Part shown: in pieces, positions 9,361 to 18,918 of the stretch
Position numbering within the stretch: the first letter of the stretch is position 1
How the letters are laid out: each line of letters opens with the position of its first letter
Program-made: the position numbers and the translations under genes
Notes under the pieces: generated by a model
Seen by the model: the letters and a program-made list of their open reading frames with translations, nothing else
Database searches by the model: none
Told to the model about the DNA's origin: nothing
From: Treponema sp.
GTDB lineage: Bacteria > Spirochaetota > Spirochaetia > Treponematales > Breznakiellaceae
Reading direction: 5' to 3'
Length of the DNA stretch: 35,391 nt
Assembly (NCBI GenBank): GCA_009786455.1
Contig: WQTD01000003.1
Location: 12,882-48,272, forward strand

Positions 9361-9380
9361 CAGATAACGCAGATATAAAG

Positions 9381-9418
9381 AGCCTGTCTCCGGTTGCTCC
9401 GCAGGCAGGCTTTTTTTT
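9381..9418 (+). terminator. rho-independent terminator after htrA-like gene
   Basis: AGCCTGTCT...AGGCAGGCT stem followed by T8. Confidence 0.8.
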
Positions 9419-9420
9419 AG

Positions 9421-10044
9421 TCAGATATCGACTTTGAAAACAGGCTGCCTGCTGCGGTTAATATCGTAATTGATTATATCCATATTAAAACGTCGTTCAG
9501 CTTCAAGCGTTGAAGGAGGACCGTGTCCGGGCAGCACAATAAAATCGCCGGGAAGCGAAAGAAGACGGCTGCGCAGCTTGTTCATCTGCGTAGTGGCTCC
9601 GTAAGCGCTTGCTGTGCTGCCCAATAACCCCGCCGTAAGAACATCGCCTGTAAAAAGCAGATTCCCTATCCGGTATACAACAGAATCAGAAGAATGACCT
9701 GGTATGGAAATAATTTCCACCTGAAAACTGTCGATGATAAACCTGTCGCCGTCTTTTACCATTATTGTTTTATGATCCATGATGCTCTGATTCACGGCAA
9801 ATACCTCTGCGTTGTATATGCGTTTTAACGTTCTAAGTCCACGGACATGATTTGAATGATCGTGAGTCACCAAAACAGCTTTAAGAAAAAAATTATTGTT
9901 TTCGATGTAGTCAAGAATCGCATTATCCATACCTCCTGGATCTACAACGATTGCGGCATTCGGTCTGTCTTTTCCCGCTTCTTCCTCTCCCAGAATGTAG
10001 CAGTTGCTGAACCCAAATGTACAGTATTGAAAAAAAAGTTTCAC
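9421..10044 (-). CDS. metallo-beta-lactamase fold hydrolase (glyoxalase II-like)
   Basis: 207 aa; VTHDHSNHVRGL, IPGHSSDSVVY, LFTGDVL, VLPGHGPPST. Confidence 0.9.
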   Translation of the reverse strand: MKLFFQYCTFGFSNCYILGEEEAGKDRPNAAIVVDPGGMDNAILDYIENNNFFLKAVLVTHDHSNHVRGLRTLKRIYNAEVFAVNQSIMDHKTIMVKDGDRFIIDSFQVEIISIPGHSSDSVVYRIGNLLFTGDVLTAGLLGSTASAYGATTQMNKLRSRLLSLPGDFIVLPGHGPPSTLEAERRFNMDIINYDINRSRQPVFKVDI

Positions 10045-10631
10045 TGGTCTTCCTTCTCGAATATTGCTTCCGCTGTATTTGACGCTTTAAATACCATATC
10101 CTTCTGTTTCGCACTTGCAAAATAAACCCTTTTTAAATTGCAATTAATAAAAGTCACTTTTGATAAATCGGCGCTGATAAAACGGCTGTTGTATAAATTG
10201 GTATTGTCAAACGACGTATTAATTATTGCAGCTCCTTCATAATTAATATGCACAAGTTCTGAATTTGAAAAATCACAATTATTAAAACTGGAACCTGCGA
10301 ATGAAATAAACTGGGAATCTGTTTTTGTAAAATCACAATTTATGAAACTTGAAAAATCAAAAAAACTCATTCTTATTTTAAAGCCAGAAAAATTACAATT
10401 ATTAAACGAAGCTTCCTTGAAATTGCAGCCGTAAAAATGGTGATTGGAAAAATCTACATCTTCAAAATGCATCCCTGAAACATTTAAATTCCTGATTGTA
10501 CTATTTTCCTCAATGTAATTACAAATACGCAAATATTCCCGCTCCGGATTTGCAAGATGAATAATACACAAATTATATCCTGTAACTGCGGGTCTGCCGC
10601 ATCCTGCGGCGCACGGCTTGTTCGTAAACAT
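10041..10631 (-). CDS. pentapeptide repeat protein with N-terminal Cys/His-rich motif
   Basis: 196 aa; repeated (N/C)C(D/N)F(S/K) units such as NNCNFSGFKI, INCDFTKTD, NNCDFSNSEL; N-terminal CAAGCGRPAVTGYNLCIIH. Confidence 0.82.
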   Translation of the reverse strand: MFTNKPCAAGCGRPAVTGYNLCIIHLANPEREYLRICNYIEENSTIRNLNVSGMHFEDVDFSNHHFYGCNFKEASFNNCNFSGFKIRMSFFDFSSFINCDFTKTDSQFISFAGSSFNNCDFSNSELVHINYEGAAIINTSFDNTNLYNSRFISADLSKVTFINCNLKRVYFASAKQKDMVFKASNTAEAIFEKEDQ

Positions 10632-10694
10632 CCTGAATTCAAAGTATCACATATTTATCTTTACAGCCAGTCATGTAAAGAGTACAATGAACCC

Positions 10695-10988
10695 ATGTGC
10701 TGGTATTGCGGATCGCCAATTACAAACGAGCAGCCAATCGGCCGTTCTGCCTGCTGCCCTGACTGCAGAAAAGATCTGCGCTCATGCAGAAACTGCCGTT
10801 TTTATCTTCCCGGATCTGGAGGCGGCTGCCGTGAAAGCAGCGCGGAGGCTCAGCCTGACAGGGAACGCGCAAATTTTTGCGACTGGTTTTTTCTTGACGA
10901 AAAATACCGCCGTCAGAGCGGCAGGCAGCAGGGAGACATGGAAAAAGCTAAAGTATCAAGGGCGGCATTCGATGATTTATTCAAGTAA
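10695..10988 (+). CDS. Cys-rich zinc-ribbon-like protein
   Basis: In frame with ORF 10557-10988, internal ATG at 10695: MCWYCGSPITNEQPIGRSACCPDCRKDLRSCRNCRFYLPGSGGGCRESS...NFCDWF; repeated CxxC pairs. The upstream part overlaps the divergent pentapeptide gene. Confidence 0.7.
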   Translation: MCWYCGSPITNEQPIGRSACCPDCRKDLRSCRNCRFYLPGSGGGCRESSAEAQPDRERANFCDWFFLDEKYRRQSGRQQGDMEKAKVSRAAFDDLFK

Positions 10989-10990
10989 AA

Positions 10991-11788
10991 ATGAAAGAAA
11001 AACCCGTATTGTTTATTGATTCCGGCATTGGCGGAATTCCTTATTGCAGAGATTTTTTAAAAAACAATCAGCAGGAATCTGTTTTTTATCTCGCTGATAA
11101 AAAAAATTTTCCTTACGGTCCGCGTGATAAAGAAGAAATAGCTTCCATTCTTGTATCGCTCATGGAAGAATTCCTGAAAAAAACAGAGCCCAAAATAACC
11201 GTGCTTGCCTGTAATACAGCTACAATCTCGGCTATCAATGCGTTACGGGAAAATTTTCCGCAAATTCCGTTTGTAGGAACAGTTCCCGCGCTGAAACCTG
11301 CGGCAATCTCATGCGGCAACGGAAAAGTGGGGATACTTGCAACAGAACGTACAATTGAAGAGCTTGACAGTCTGGACTTAACCGATAAATACTGCGAGAT
11401 AACCGGAATAGCCGCTCCCGAACTTGTTGAATTTGTTGAAAAAAAATTTGACGCGGCAAACGGCAGCGAAAAAAAAGAAATTGTAAAAAAATATATTAAT
11501 AAATTCCGCGGCGAAAATGTAAATACCCTTGTTCTTGGATGCACTCATTTTCTGTATCTTCTTGAAGAATTCCAGAATGAAGCCAGTCCTTCCATCATCG
11601 TCTTTGATTCGATTGCCGGCATTACAAAACGCATTGAATACCTGTTGGATAAAAATAATTTGCGCGCCGGTAAAAATTCAAAAGCTGAATATAAATTTCT
11701 TCTAACAGGCAGTAAAATGGAAGACCCCTTATGGAGAGCCAGAGCTTTAAAAATGGGATTTGAATTATTTTATTTTGATGAACCATGA
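10991..11788 (+). CDS. murI: glutamate racemase
   Basis: 265 aa; FIDSGIGGIPYCRDF, VLACNTATISAI, LVLGCTHFLYL. Confidence 0.94.
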   Translation: MKEKPVLFIDSGIGGIPYCRDFLKNNQQESVFYLADKKNFPYGPRDKEEIASILVSLMEEFLKKTEPKITVLACNTATISAINALRENFPQIPFVGTVPALKPAAISCGNGKVGILATERTIEELDSLDLTDKYCEITGIAAPELVEFVEKKFDAANGSEKKEIVKKYINKFRGENVNTLVLGCTHFLYLLEEFQNEASPSIIVFDSIAGITKRIEYLLDKNNLRAGKNSKAEYKFLLTGSKMEDPLWRARALKMGFELFYFDEP

Positions 11789-12738
11789 AAAATGAAACAG
11801 ATATTATAAGAGGCGAGATTTTCTGTGGTTCGCGCAATGTTCTTACGGTCAGAGCGGAGACTGAAGATGGATTGAAAGAACTTGAATGCCGTATAAAGGG
11901 AAAAGTATTAAAATCCTGTGAAAATTTTTACAATCCTCTGGCTCCAGGAGACTGTGTAAATATTGAATACAATAAAAAATCCGGCACAGCACAAATTATA
12001 TCGGTAGAAAAAAGAAATAATATTTTCAGCCGCTATAACCAAAAAGAAGGACTAAGCCAGCTTCTTGCGGTAAATGTTGATATGGTTTTATGCCTTTGCA
12101 CCCCGCTCTCCCCTCCTTTCAGACCGCGCTTTGTTGATCGCGTTCTTTTACAGGCGGACATCGCCGGAATTAAAGCTCTTGTTATCTGCAACAAAATCGA
12201 TCTTGAAAATGACGATATTGATGTTTACGAACGTCTGGAAGAATATAAAAATATTGGATATAAAGTCCTTTTTCTGTCCGCAAAAACAGGAGAAGGTCTT
12301 GATGATCTTCGCCGCGAAACAGAAGGCAAAACCTCTGTTTTAACAGGTCAGTCAGGAGTTGGAAAATCGAGCCTTCTAAACGCTCTTCAGCCCGGCTTGA
12401 ATATCAGGGAAGGTAGCCTTAATGAAAAATACGACCGGGGAGTTCATACAACTACAATGTCTTTCATGGTTGAACTGCCGGGAAAAACGCGTTATATTGA
12501 TACGCCGGGAGTGCGGCTTTTTATACCTGATGGAATAAAAGCGCAGCAGCTTATTTATCACATGAAGGAATTTACGCCTCTTGCAGGCAAATGCAGTTTC
12601 GGTCTGTCCTGCTCTCACAGAACAGAACCGGGATGTAAAATAATGGAGGCAGTCGCCGCCGGCGTTATTCACGAAGATCGTTATGAGAGTTTTCTGAGAA
12701 TATACGATGATTTAAAGGGAAATATTAGTGATTATTGA
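11785..12738 (+). CDS. rsgA: ribosome small-subunit-dependent GTPase A (circularly permuted GTPase)
   Basis: 317 aa; VICNKIDL, TGQSGVGKSSLLNAL, IDTPGVRLF, zinc knuckle CSFGLSCSHRTEPGC. Confidence 0.95.
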   Translation: MKNETDIIRGEIFCGSRNVLTVRAETEDGLKELECRIKGKVLKSCENFYNPLAPGDCVNIEYNKKSGTAQIISVEKRNNIFSRYNQKEGLSQLLAVNVDMVLCLCTPLSPPFRPRFVDRVLLQADIAGIKALVICNKIDLENDDIDVYERLEEYKNIGYKVLFLSAKTGEGLDDLRRETEGKTSVLTGQSGVGKSSLLNALQPGLNIREGSLNEKYDRGVHTTTMSFMVELPGKTRYIDTPGVRLFIPDGIKAQQLIYHMKEFTPLAGKCSFGLSCSHRTEPGCKIMEAVAAGVIHEDRYESFLRIYDDLKGNISDY

Positions 12739-15139
12739 CAGGGAAAAATTAACAGAAAAAACTTTAAATCTGCTTGAATATCCGAAAATACTTGAAAAGG
12801 TATCTTCAATGGCATTAAGCGCCGAAGCCGCCCAAATACTCAAAAATTCCGGACCGTTATTCAAAGACTGCGCGGAAGAATTAAAAGCAAAAACAAAAGC
12901 GATTCAAATCCTGATAAAATTCTGCGATGACGAACCGCGTTCATGGCTTCCTTCAATAGGATTTCTCCTTCCGAAAATTGAAACAGCAGGCACTGTACTT
13001 GATTTGGATGAAGCGCTGGCAACCGGTCTTTTTATCGAGCGCAGCGAGGAACTTAAAAAATGGATTATAAAAGAGAGAAACGGAATCACCATTGATGAAG
13101 GAAGACAGGCTCTTCTTGACATGCTGAACAGCGATTTGTTTCCTGACTGCTCTCCTGCCGCTATGGAAATATTCAAAATAATCGACAGGGAAGGGAATTT
13201 ACGCGACCTTCCGGCGTTACGCGCCATAAGAAGGCGGATTGAAAGCCTTGAAAAGGATTTAAAAACAGCTGTCAGCCGCTATTCATCAGACGACGAGTAT
13301 AAAAGAATGCTTCAGTCTCCTCTTCCCTCGCAGCGCGACGGACGGGCGGTTATCGCCGTTAAAGCAAATTACCGCGGACGCATCAGCGGGATAATTCATG
13401 AGACTTCATCCAGCGGGCAGACGGTATTTATTGAACCTCTTGATGTAGTTGATAAAAATAATGAACTTCTTCTTGAAAAACGAAATTTTGATGCGGAAAT
13501 CCAGAAAATACTGCGTGAATTAACTGAAAAAATTTCTTTTTATTCAGAAAGCGTAAAAACACTTCACATAACAATTATGGAACTTGAATGTTTAAGGGCA
13601 AGAGCAAGATACTCGGCAGAAACAAAAGGCTGCTTTGCGAAAAACAGGGACGCGCTTGTTTTAAGGCAGGCTCGCCACCCCATGCTGAAAAAAGCTGTTC
13701 CGGTTGACATCACCATGAGCGGAAGCACGCGGACGCTTATAATCACAGGACCGAACACGGGCGGAAAAACTGTCGCGCTTAAAACACTGGGGCTTTTTGC
13801 CGCGATGAATCAAAGCGGACTGGCTCTCCCGCTTGAAGAAGAAAGCGCTCTTCCCGTATTCGACGGAATATTTGCTGATATCGGCGATGAACAATCCATT
13901 GATCAGTCCCTTTCAACCTTTTCCGCGCACATAACAAATATTTCCGCGATAACTTCCCATGCAAGTGAAAAATCACTTGTTCTCCTTGACGAACTTGGCT
14001 CAGGCACCGATCCTGAAGAAGGCGGGGCGATTGCCATGTCTATTCTCGATTTTTTGATCGATAAAAAATCAAGAATGATTATTACAACCCATCACGGTAT
14101 TTTAAAAAATTACGGGTACACAAGAGCGGGTGTAGAAAACGCCTCTGTCGAATTCAATACGCAGACATTGTCGCCGACATATAAAATTGTAGCCGGGCTT
14201 CCCGGTGAAAGCAGAGCGCTTGATATAGCCCTTGCGAACGGTCTTGACAGCGGAATTGTCGGGAGAGCAAGAAAATACATAAGCGAAGAAGCATCCGACA
14301 TATCGGCAATAATAAGCGGACTTGAAAAAAAACAGAGGGAACTTGCCGGCATTGAACATAAAAGCGCGATTGAATTGAAAAAACTGAAAGAAGAAAAAAG
14401 AAATGCTGATCTAAAGGAACTGCGTCTTCGTCAGAAGGAAGCAGAATTAAAACGCGAACACGTAGGCAAACTCCAGCTTCTGTTAAGAGAAAGCCGCAAA
14501 ACGCTTGAAAACCTTGTCCGCGAGCTGAAAGAAGGAGAAGTTACCCGCGAAAAAACCCTGAAGGTCAAGGAATTCCTTAACGAGCTTGCGCGTAACGTTG
14601 AAAATGAAAGCGACTCCCTTGATGAAGAAGAGCAGGCGATCAGAAAACAATTTTCATTTTCATCAAATGAAGAAAGCTCAGCCGCCTTCGCTCCCGGCAT
14701 GGAAGTAATGGCAGGAATCTCAAAACAGCGCGGCGTAATTATCCGCTCAGATAAAAAAAGCGCGAAAACGGCTTCGTGGATAGTGGAAGTCGGCTCATTA
14801 AAGATGACTTTTTCAGAGAAAGATTTGATTCCCGTTTCTGCGGAAAAAGCCGCTGTGCGTCCCTCCTGGGCGGCTGAATATAGTTCGCAATACAGCGCGG
14901 TATACGAACTGAAATTACTGGGGATGAGGCTTGAAGAAGCAAAAGACGCTCTTCGCCGCCAGATCGAAGCTGCTTCTCTCAGCGGTTTAAAAAATTTCGC
15001 CGTTGTTCACGGAAAAGGAAGCGGAATTCTTCAAAAGGGCATTCATGACTACCTCAAAAAGGAACCGGCGGTAGCAGATTATTATTTTTCAAGACCGGAA
15101 ACCGGCGGATTTGGAAGGACGGAAGTCGTACTTAGATAA
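12728..15139 (+). CDS. mutS2: endonuclease MutS2 (MutS ATPase plus C-terminal Smr domain)
   Basis: 803 aa from GTG at 12728; ITGPNTGGKTVALKTLGLFAAM, LVLLDELGSGTDPEEGGAIAM, C-terminal LRLEEAKDALRRQIEAA...FAVVHGKGSGILQKGIHDYL. Confidence 0.95.
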   Translation: MIIDREKLTEKTLNLLEYPKILEKVSSMALSAEAAQILKNSGPLFKDCAEELKAKTKAIQILIKFCDDEPRSWLPSIGFLLPKIETAGTVLDLDEALATGLFIERSEELKKWIIKERNGITIDEGRQALLDMLNSDLFPDCSPAAMEIFKIIDREGNLRDLPALRAIRRRIESLEKDLKTAVSRYSSDDEYKRMLQSPLPSQRDGRAVIAVKANYRGRISGIIHETSSSGQTVFIEPLDVVDKNNELLLEKRNFDAEIQKILRELTEKISFYSESVKTLHITIMELECLRARARYSAETKGCFAKNRDALVLRQARHPMLKKAVPVDITMSGSTRTLIITGPNTGGKTVALKTLGLFAAMNQSGLALPLEEESALPVFDGIFADIGDEQSIDQSLSTFSAHITNISAITSHASEKSLVLLDELGSGTDPEEGGAIAMSILDFLIDKKSRMIITTHHGILKNYGYTRAGVENASVEFNTQTLSPTYKIVAGLPGESRALDIALANGLDSGIVGRARKYISEEASDISAIISGLEKKQRELAGIEHKSAIELKKLKEEKRNADLKELRLRQKEAELKREHVGKLQLLLRESRKTLENLVRELKEGEVTREKTLKVKEFLNELARNVENESDSLDEEEQAIRKQFSFSSNEESSAAFAPGMEVMAGISKQRGVIIRSDKKSAKTASWIVEVGSLKMTFSEKDLIPVSAEKAAVRPSWAAEYSSQYSAVYELKLLGMRLEEAKDALRRQIEAASLSGLKNFAVVHGKGSGILQKGIHDYLKKEPAVADYYFSRPETGGFGRTEVVLR

Positions 15140-15146
15140 ATAGACT

Positions 15147-15656
15147 CTACATATCCAAAAGCGGTTCGTTATTATCCATCAGATCGGGTATTGCATAAAC
15201 CAGAGAACCAGACTGACGAACGCGAAGCTCTGCAAAACCTTTTGAAACCATTGCATCAAGATTATTTTTCGCTTCTTCAATTGAAATATTTCCTGCAAGC
15301 GCCAGTTCGCTTGCGGTAAGAATTCCCTTATTTGTCTTCGCCAATTTTAAAATGGTTCTTTCAATATGTTCTTTGTCACGGACAATACGGGTTTCTCCGT
15401 CACCTACGCTGCGCCATGACTGACCGGAGACATTATTGGTTCTTACAGTTCCGTCAAGAATAGCCTTGCGGATATTCGCTTCCCTTACCTGATTCGGCAA
15501 AGTTAAAAAATCATAAATCGTGCCTACCACAAAGAAGCCGCCGGTAAACATCCACAATATTCCCGTTGGTATTTTTCCAAGATAAAAACGATGAAACCCA
15601 AAAAGCCCAAAGCAGGAAAGGAACCAGAGAAGATATGCTATAAACGTACTGTACAT
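15147..15656 (-). CDS. TM2 domain-containing protein with C-terminal winged-helix-like region
   Basis: 169 aa; FGLFGFHRFYLGKIPTGILWMFTGGFFVVGTIYDFL is TM2-like; C-terminal NKGILTASELALAGNISIEEAKNNLDAMVSKGFAELR. Confidence 0.82.
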   Translation of the reverse strand: MYSTFIAYLLWFLSCFGLFGFHRFYLGKIPTGILWMFTGGFFVVGTIYDFLTLPNQVREANIRKAILDGTVRTNNVSGQSWRSVGDGETRIVRDKEHIERTILKLAKTNKGILTASELALAGNISIEEAKNNLDAMVSKGFAELRVRQSGSLVYAIPDLMDNNEPLLDM

Positions 15657-15687
15657 TAGTATAGATTACAGATAAATAACTCTGCCG

Positions 15688-16602
15688 TCAATGTCTTGAT
15701 TTATCATAAGGCTGTCCCAGAGACGCGGGAGTGTAATCTTTTCCGCTGAAAATAACAAGGGTAAGAAGGGTTATCAAAAAAGGAAGCATGCTGAAAAATT
15801 CCGATGGAAGAAAATCCAGGCTTTGCAGATTGACGATATTAACCGCCATTCCTGAAGAAGCTCCGAAGAGCAAACTGGAACCTAGAATGCCGAGTGGCAG
15901 CCAGCGTCCGAAAGAAACCGCAGCAAGAGCGATAAAACCTTTTCCGTTAATTGTGTTAACTGTAAATTGAATATCCTGGGTAAGAACAATGCAGGCACCT
16001 GCAAGACCGGCAAGAAGACCGGAAATTAAAACTGCTGTATAACGAATACCGATAACATTGGCTCCCGATGAAGCAGCAGCATGAGGATATTCGCCTGCGG
16101 CGCGAAGACGCAAACCCCAGGGACGCTTGTAAATCATAAACCACGCGGCAAGTAAAATCAAAAGCGCAATCCAAATAGTAGGATAAATTCCAAAAATCCC
16201 CGATCTCATTCCCATCCTGTAGTTCATGCTTCTGTCCATTCGGAATATTAACTGACAGATAAATACGGTTATCCCATTTGATAAAAGATTTATACCGGTG
16301 CCGGAGATAACCTGATCGGCTCTCAGGGTGATGCTGGCAAATGCGTGAATAAGCGAAAAAAGACAGCCTGTCAGTGCGGCAAATATTAAAGACAGCGGAA
16401 TTGAAAAACCGGTTTTTGTTTCCAAAAGAACATGCGTGATCGCTGCTGTCATTGCGCCCATTGCCATAAGCCCTTCAAGAGCGATATTGACAACTCCTGA
16501 ACGTTCACAAATCATGCCGCCTGTTGCAGCGATGAGTATTGGAGCGACAATCATTAAAGTTGAGGGTATCATCGCGGTAAAAAATAAAATATGTTCCATC
16601 AA
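15688..16602 (-). CDS. BMP/nucleoside-type ABC transporter permease (YufQ/NupC-like)
   Basis: 304 aa multi-TM; GGMICERSGVVNIALEGLMAMGAM, AAGEYPHAAASSGANV. Confidence 0.9.
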   Translation of the reverse strand: MMEHILFFTAMIPSTLMIVAPILIAATGGMICERSGVVNIALEGLMAMGAMTAAITHVLLETKTGFSIPLSLIFAALTGCLFSLIHAFASITLRADQVISGTGINLLSNGITVFICQLIFRMDRSMNYRMGMRSGIFGIYPTIWIALLILLAAWFMIYKRPWGLRLRAAGEYPHAAASSGANVIGIRYTAVLISGLLAGLAGACIVLTQDIQFTVNTINGKGFIALAAVSFGRWLPLGILGSSLLFGASSGMAVNIVNLQSLDFLPSEFFSMLPFLITLLTLVIFSGKDYTPASLGQPYDKSRH

Positions 16603-17723
16603 CGAGTTTCCATATTCATTTTACGTGCTTTTTCTTTTAGACGCCATTCAATAAATAACTGTATTCCGGTGCGCAGCGCGATAAAAACAACAACCAACCC
16701 CATAATGATCGAAGCAATCTCACGCGGTATCTGGCGGGATTGCATTAGGGGCTGCGCTGATTTTAACATTCCGAAAAGAAGTCCGACCACCGCAATCCCT
16801 ACGGCTGAACAATTCCCGCCAAGCGCGACAGCGATACCGTCAAATCCATAACCGTCAAACGCGGTAAGAATACGCCCGTTTACAAATATTCCCAGAGAAA
16901 CAGAAACTCCGGCAAGACCCGCGAACGCTCCAGCGATTGTCATTGAGGAAGTTATGTTCAAATTAACATTCATGCCTGAATAAAAAGCGGCATTCCTGTT
17001 AAGGCCGGTCGCCTTAAGTGAATAACCCAGCGCGGTTTTATTCATTATGATCCAGTAAATAATAATTGCCGCGATTGTAAACCAGAGAGCATAATTAAGT
17101 CTTGAACCGTTTGTAAGGGATGACAGCATCGAACTTGATAAAGATGCTGTTGCGGGAAAATCAGGAGTCCTGAAACTATTGCTTCCCGGAATCCTCAATG
17201 TAACAATGCGATGCGCATAAAGAGCGATATAATTCATCATTATGGTTGCTACAACTTCCGAAACTTTATAGCGCGCTCTGAAAAAACCGGCAATGCCTCC
17301 CCATAAAGCGCCCGCAAAAACCGCGCCTGTTACAGCGACAATCAAATGCAGAACAGGAACAGGCGGAAAATAAAAAGCTATAAGCTGAGCGGCTGTAAGA
17401 CCTGCAATGTACTGCCCCTCCGCGCCGATATTAAAAAGTCCTGAACGCGCGGCAAAAGCCATGCTCAGGGCGCAGAGAATGAGGGGAATGGAACTTACAA
17501 GCCATTCGCCGATATAACGCACATTCCACGTTCCGTGCCGCGAATCAAAACCGCTCACTACCTGTAAAATCGCCTGATACATGTTTAACGGATTTTTTCC
17601 AATCGCTGCAAGAATAAAAGTCGCCGTCAGGAAACCGAGAATAACAGCCGCTGCGGATGTAAAGGCGTTTCCTGTAAAGGCGCGAAGAATTTTATTTTCT
17701 ATTTCTTCAATCTTAGTCGTCAA
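16599..17723 (-). CDS. BMP/nucleoside-type ABC transporter permease (YufP/NupB-like)
   Basis: 374 aa multi-TM; SGLFNIGAEGQYIAGL, GYGFDGIAVALGGNCSAVGI. Confidence 0.9.
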   Translation of the reverse strand: MTTKIEEIENKILRAFTGNAFTSAAAVILGFLTATFILAAIGKNPLNMYQAILQVVSGFDSRHGTWNVRYIGEWLVSSIPLILCALSMAFAARSGLFNIGAEGQYIAGLTAAQLIAFYFPPVPVLHLIVAVTGAVFAGALWGGIAGFFRARYKVSEVVATIMMNYIALYAHRIVTLRIPGSNSFRTPDFPATASLSSSMLSSLTNGSRLNYALWFTIAAIIIYWIIMNKTALGYSLKATGLNRNAAFYSGMNVNLNITSSMTIAGAFAGLAGVSVSLGIFVNGRILTAFDGYGFDGIAVALGGNCSAVGIAVVGLLFGMLKSAQPLMQSRQIPREIASIIMGLVVVFIALRTGIQLFIEWRLKEKARKMNMETR

Positions 17724-18813
17724 TTGCTCTTAAGTTTTGCGGGAAACCTGGAAGACGCATTGCTTCTGCAAGAGTAGGAGCAATTTGAATTTCACCGTTT
17801 GTAATTTTTCTTTTTACAATTTCCAGTTGATCAGTTATGGCTTTACTTATGGCGGAGTTGGCTGTTGAATAACCGACGCCTTCAGCTTTTAAGTCAAAAG
17901 TAATTATCTTGCCTGAAAAAGAATTATTTTTAACCGCGTTAAGCGCGTAAAGAACGCTGCTCTCTACCCTTTTTAGCATGGAAGTAAGCACGGCGGAATC
18001 CCCTGCATTGTTGTAAATTCCCTCTTCATGCTGATCGGAATCTACGCCGATAGCCCAGACATTTCTTCCAGCATCACGATATTCTTTAGCCTGCGCGATT
18101 GTCCCGTTTCCGCTTCCGCCCGCCGCCGAATAAATCGCATATACGCCGGAGTCATACCAGTTTTTTGCCTGAGTTTTCGCAAGAGCAGGCTCACCCCAAC
18201 TGTTTACATAATAATCAACAATCTGCGCGTCGGGGATTATGGAAAGAATTCCCTGAACATAACCAACTTCAAATTTTGTGATAACAGCGCCCGGTACACC
18301 GCCGATAAAACCAAAGCGAGGATTAACAATTCCGTCTTCAAGCGCTTTTAACGCCGCGGCAACGCCGACCAGAAATGAACCTTCATGCTCGGCGTAAACA
18401 GCCTGCATTACGTTTGTCGATTCAAGCCAGTCAACATCAACAATAAGATATTTCTGCTGGGGATTTCCCGCAGCGACAGTATCGACAGCCATATCCCATG
18501 TAAAACCTGTGGCGATAATCAGATCATAGCCTTCATCTGTAGCCTGCCTGAGATTGGGAATATACATATCCTGAGTTTGAGCGGTAACCCAGTCATAAAC
18601 GCTCCCTCTCTGTCTGGGATTCTCCCATGTGTCTCCGTAATATTCCAGAATCCCCCGCCACGCTGCGGCGTTAAATGATTTATCATCAACGCCGGTGGCA
18701 TCGGTAAGAAGACGAACAGTCATTCCGCTTGTTTGTTGGTTTGAATTATTTTTTTGACAGGAAATATAAGCTACGGATAAAACAATAATACAAATACAAA
18801 GCAGCTTTTTCAC
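17713..18813 (-). CDS. BMP family ABC transporter substrate-binding lipoprotein (PnrA/BmpA-like)
   Basis: 366 aa from GTG with GGAGG SD; lipobox-like SVAYISC; TGVDDKSFNAAAWRGI, FIGGVPGAVITKFEVGYVQGI, YSAAGGSGNGTIAQAKE. Confidence 0.92.
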   Translation of the reverse strand: MKKLLCICIIVLSVAYISCQKNNSNQQTSGMTVRLLTDATGVDDKSFNAAAWRGILEYYGDTWENPRQRGSVYDWVTAQTQDMYIPNLRQATDEGYDLIIATGFTWDMAVDTVAAGNPQQKYLIVDVDWLESTNVMQAVYAEHEGSFLVGVAAALKALEDGIVNPRFGFIGGVPGAVITKFEVGYVQGILSIIPDAQIVDYYVNSWGEPALAKTQAKNWYDSGVYAIYSAAGGSGNGTIAQAKEYRDAGRNVWAIGVDSDQHEEGIYNNAGDSAVLTSMLKRVESSVLYALNAVKNNSFSGKIITFDLKAEGVGYSTANSAISKAITDQLEIVKRKITNGEIQIAPTLAEAMRLPGFPQNLRAIDD

Positions 18814-18836
18814 AATTATCCTCCGTTATCAAAACA

Positions 18837-18910
18837 TGGGCATACCCGGATTCGAACCAGGGACATCTTGCGTGTAAAGCAAGCGCTCTAACCAGCTGAG
18901 CTATACGCCC
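18837..18910 (-). tRNA. tRNA-Val (anticodon UAC)
   Basis: Reverse complement GGGCGTATAGCTCAGCTGGTTAGAGCGCTTGCTTTACACGCAAGATGTCCCTGGTTCGAATCCGGGTATGCCCA; acceptor GGGCGTA/TATGCCC, anticodon stem CTTGC/GCAAG with loop TTTACAC, T-loop TTCGAAT. CCA not encoded. Confidence 0.95.
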
Positions 18911-18918
18911 TATAATTA

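Noticed and set aside
10618-11019. Plus-strand 133-aa ORF overlapping the Cys-rich gene
   Set aside because: Alternative frame of the CxxC protein gene; no coherent motif.
14102-14359. Minus-strand ORFs within mutS2
   Set aside because: Antisense to a well-supported gene; no motif support.
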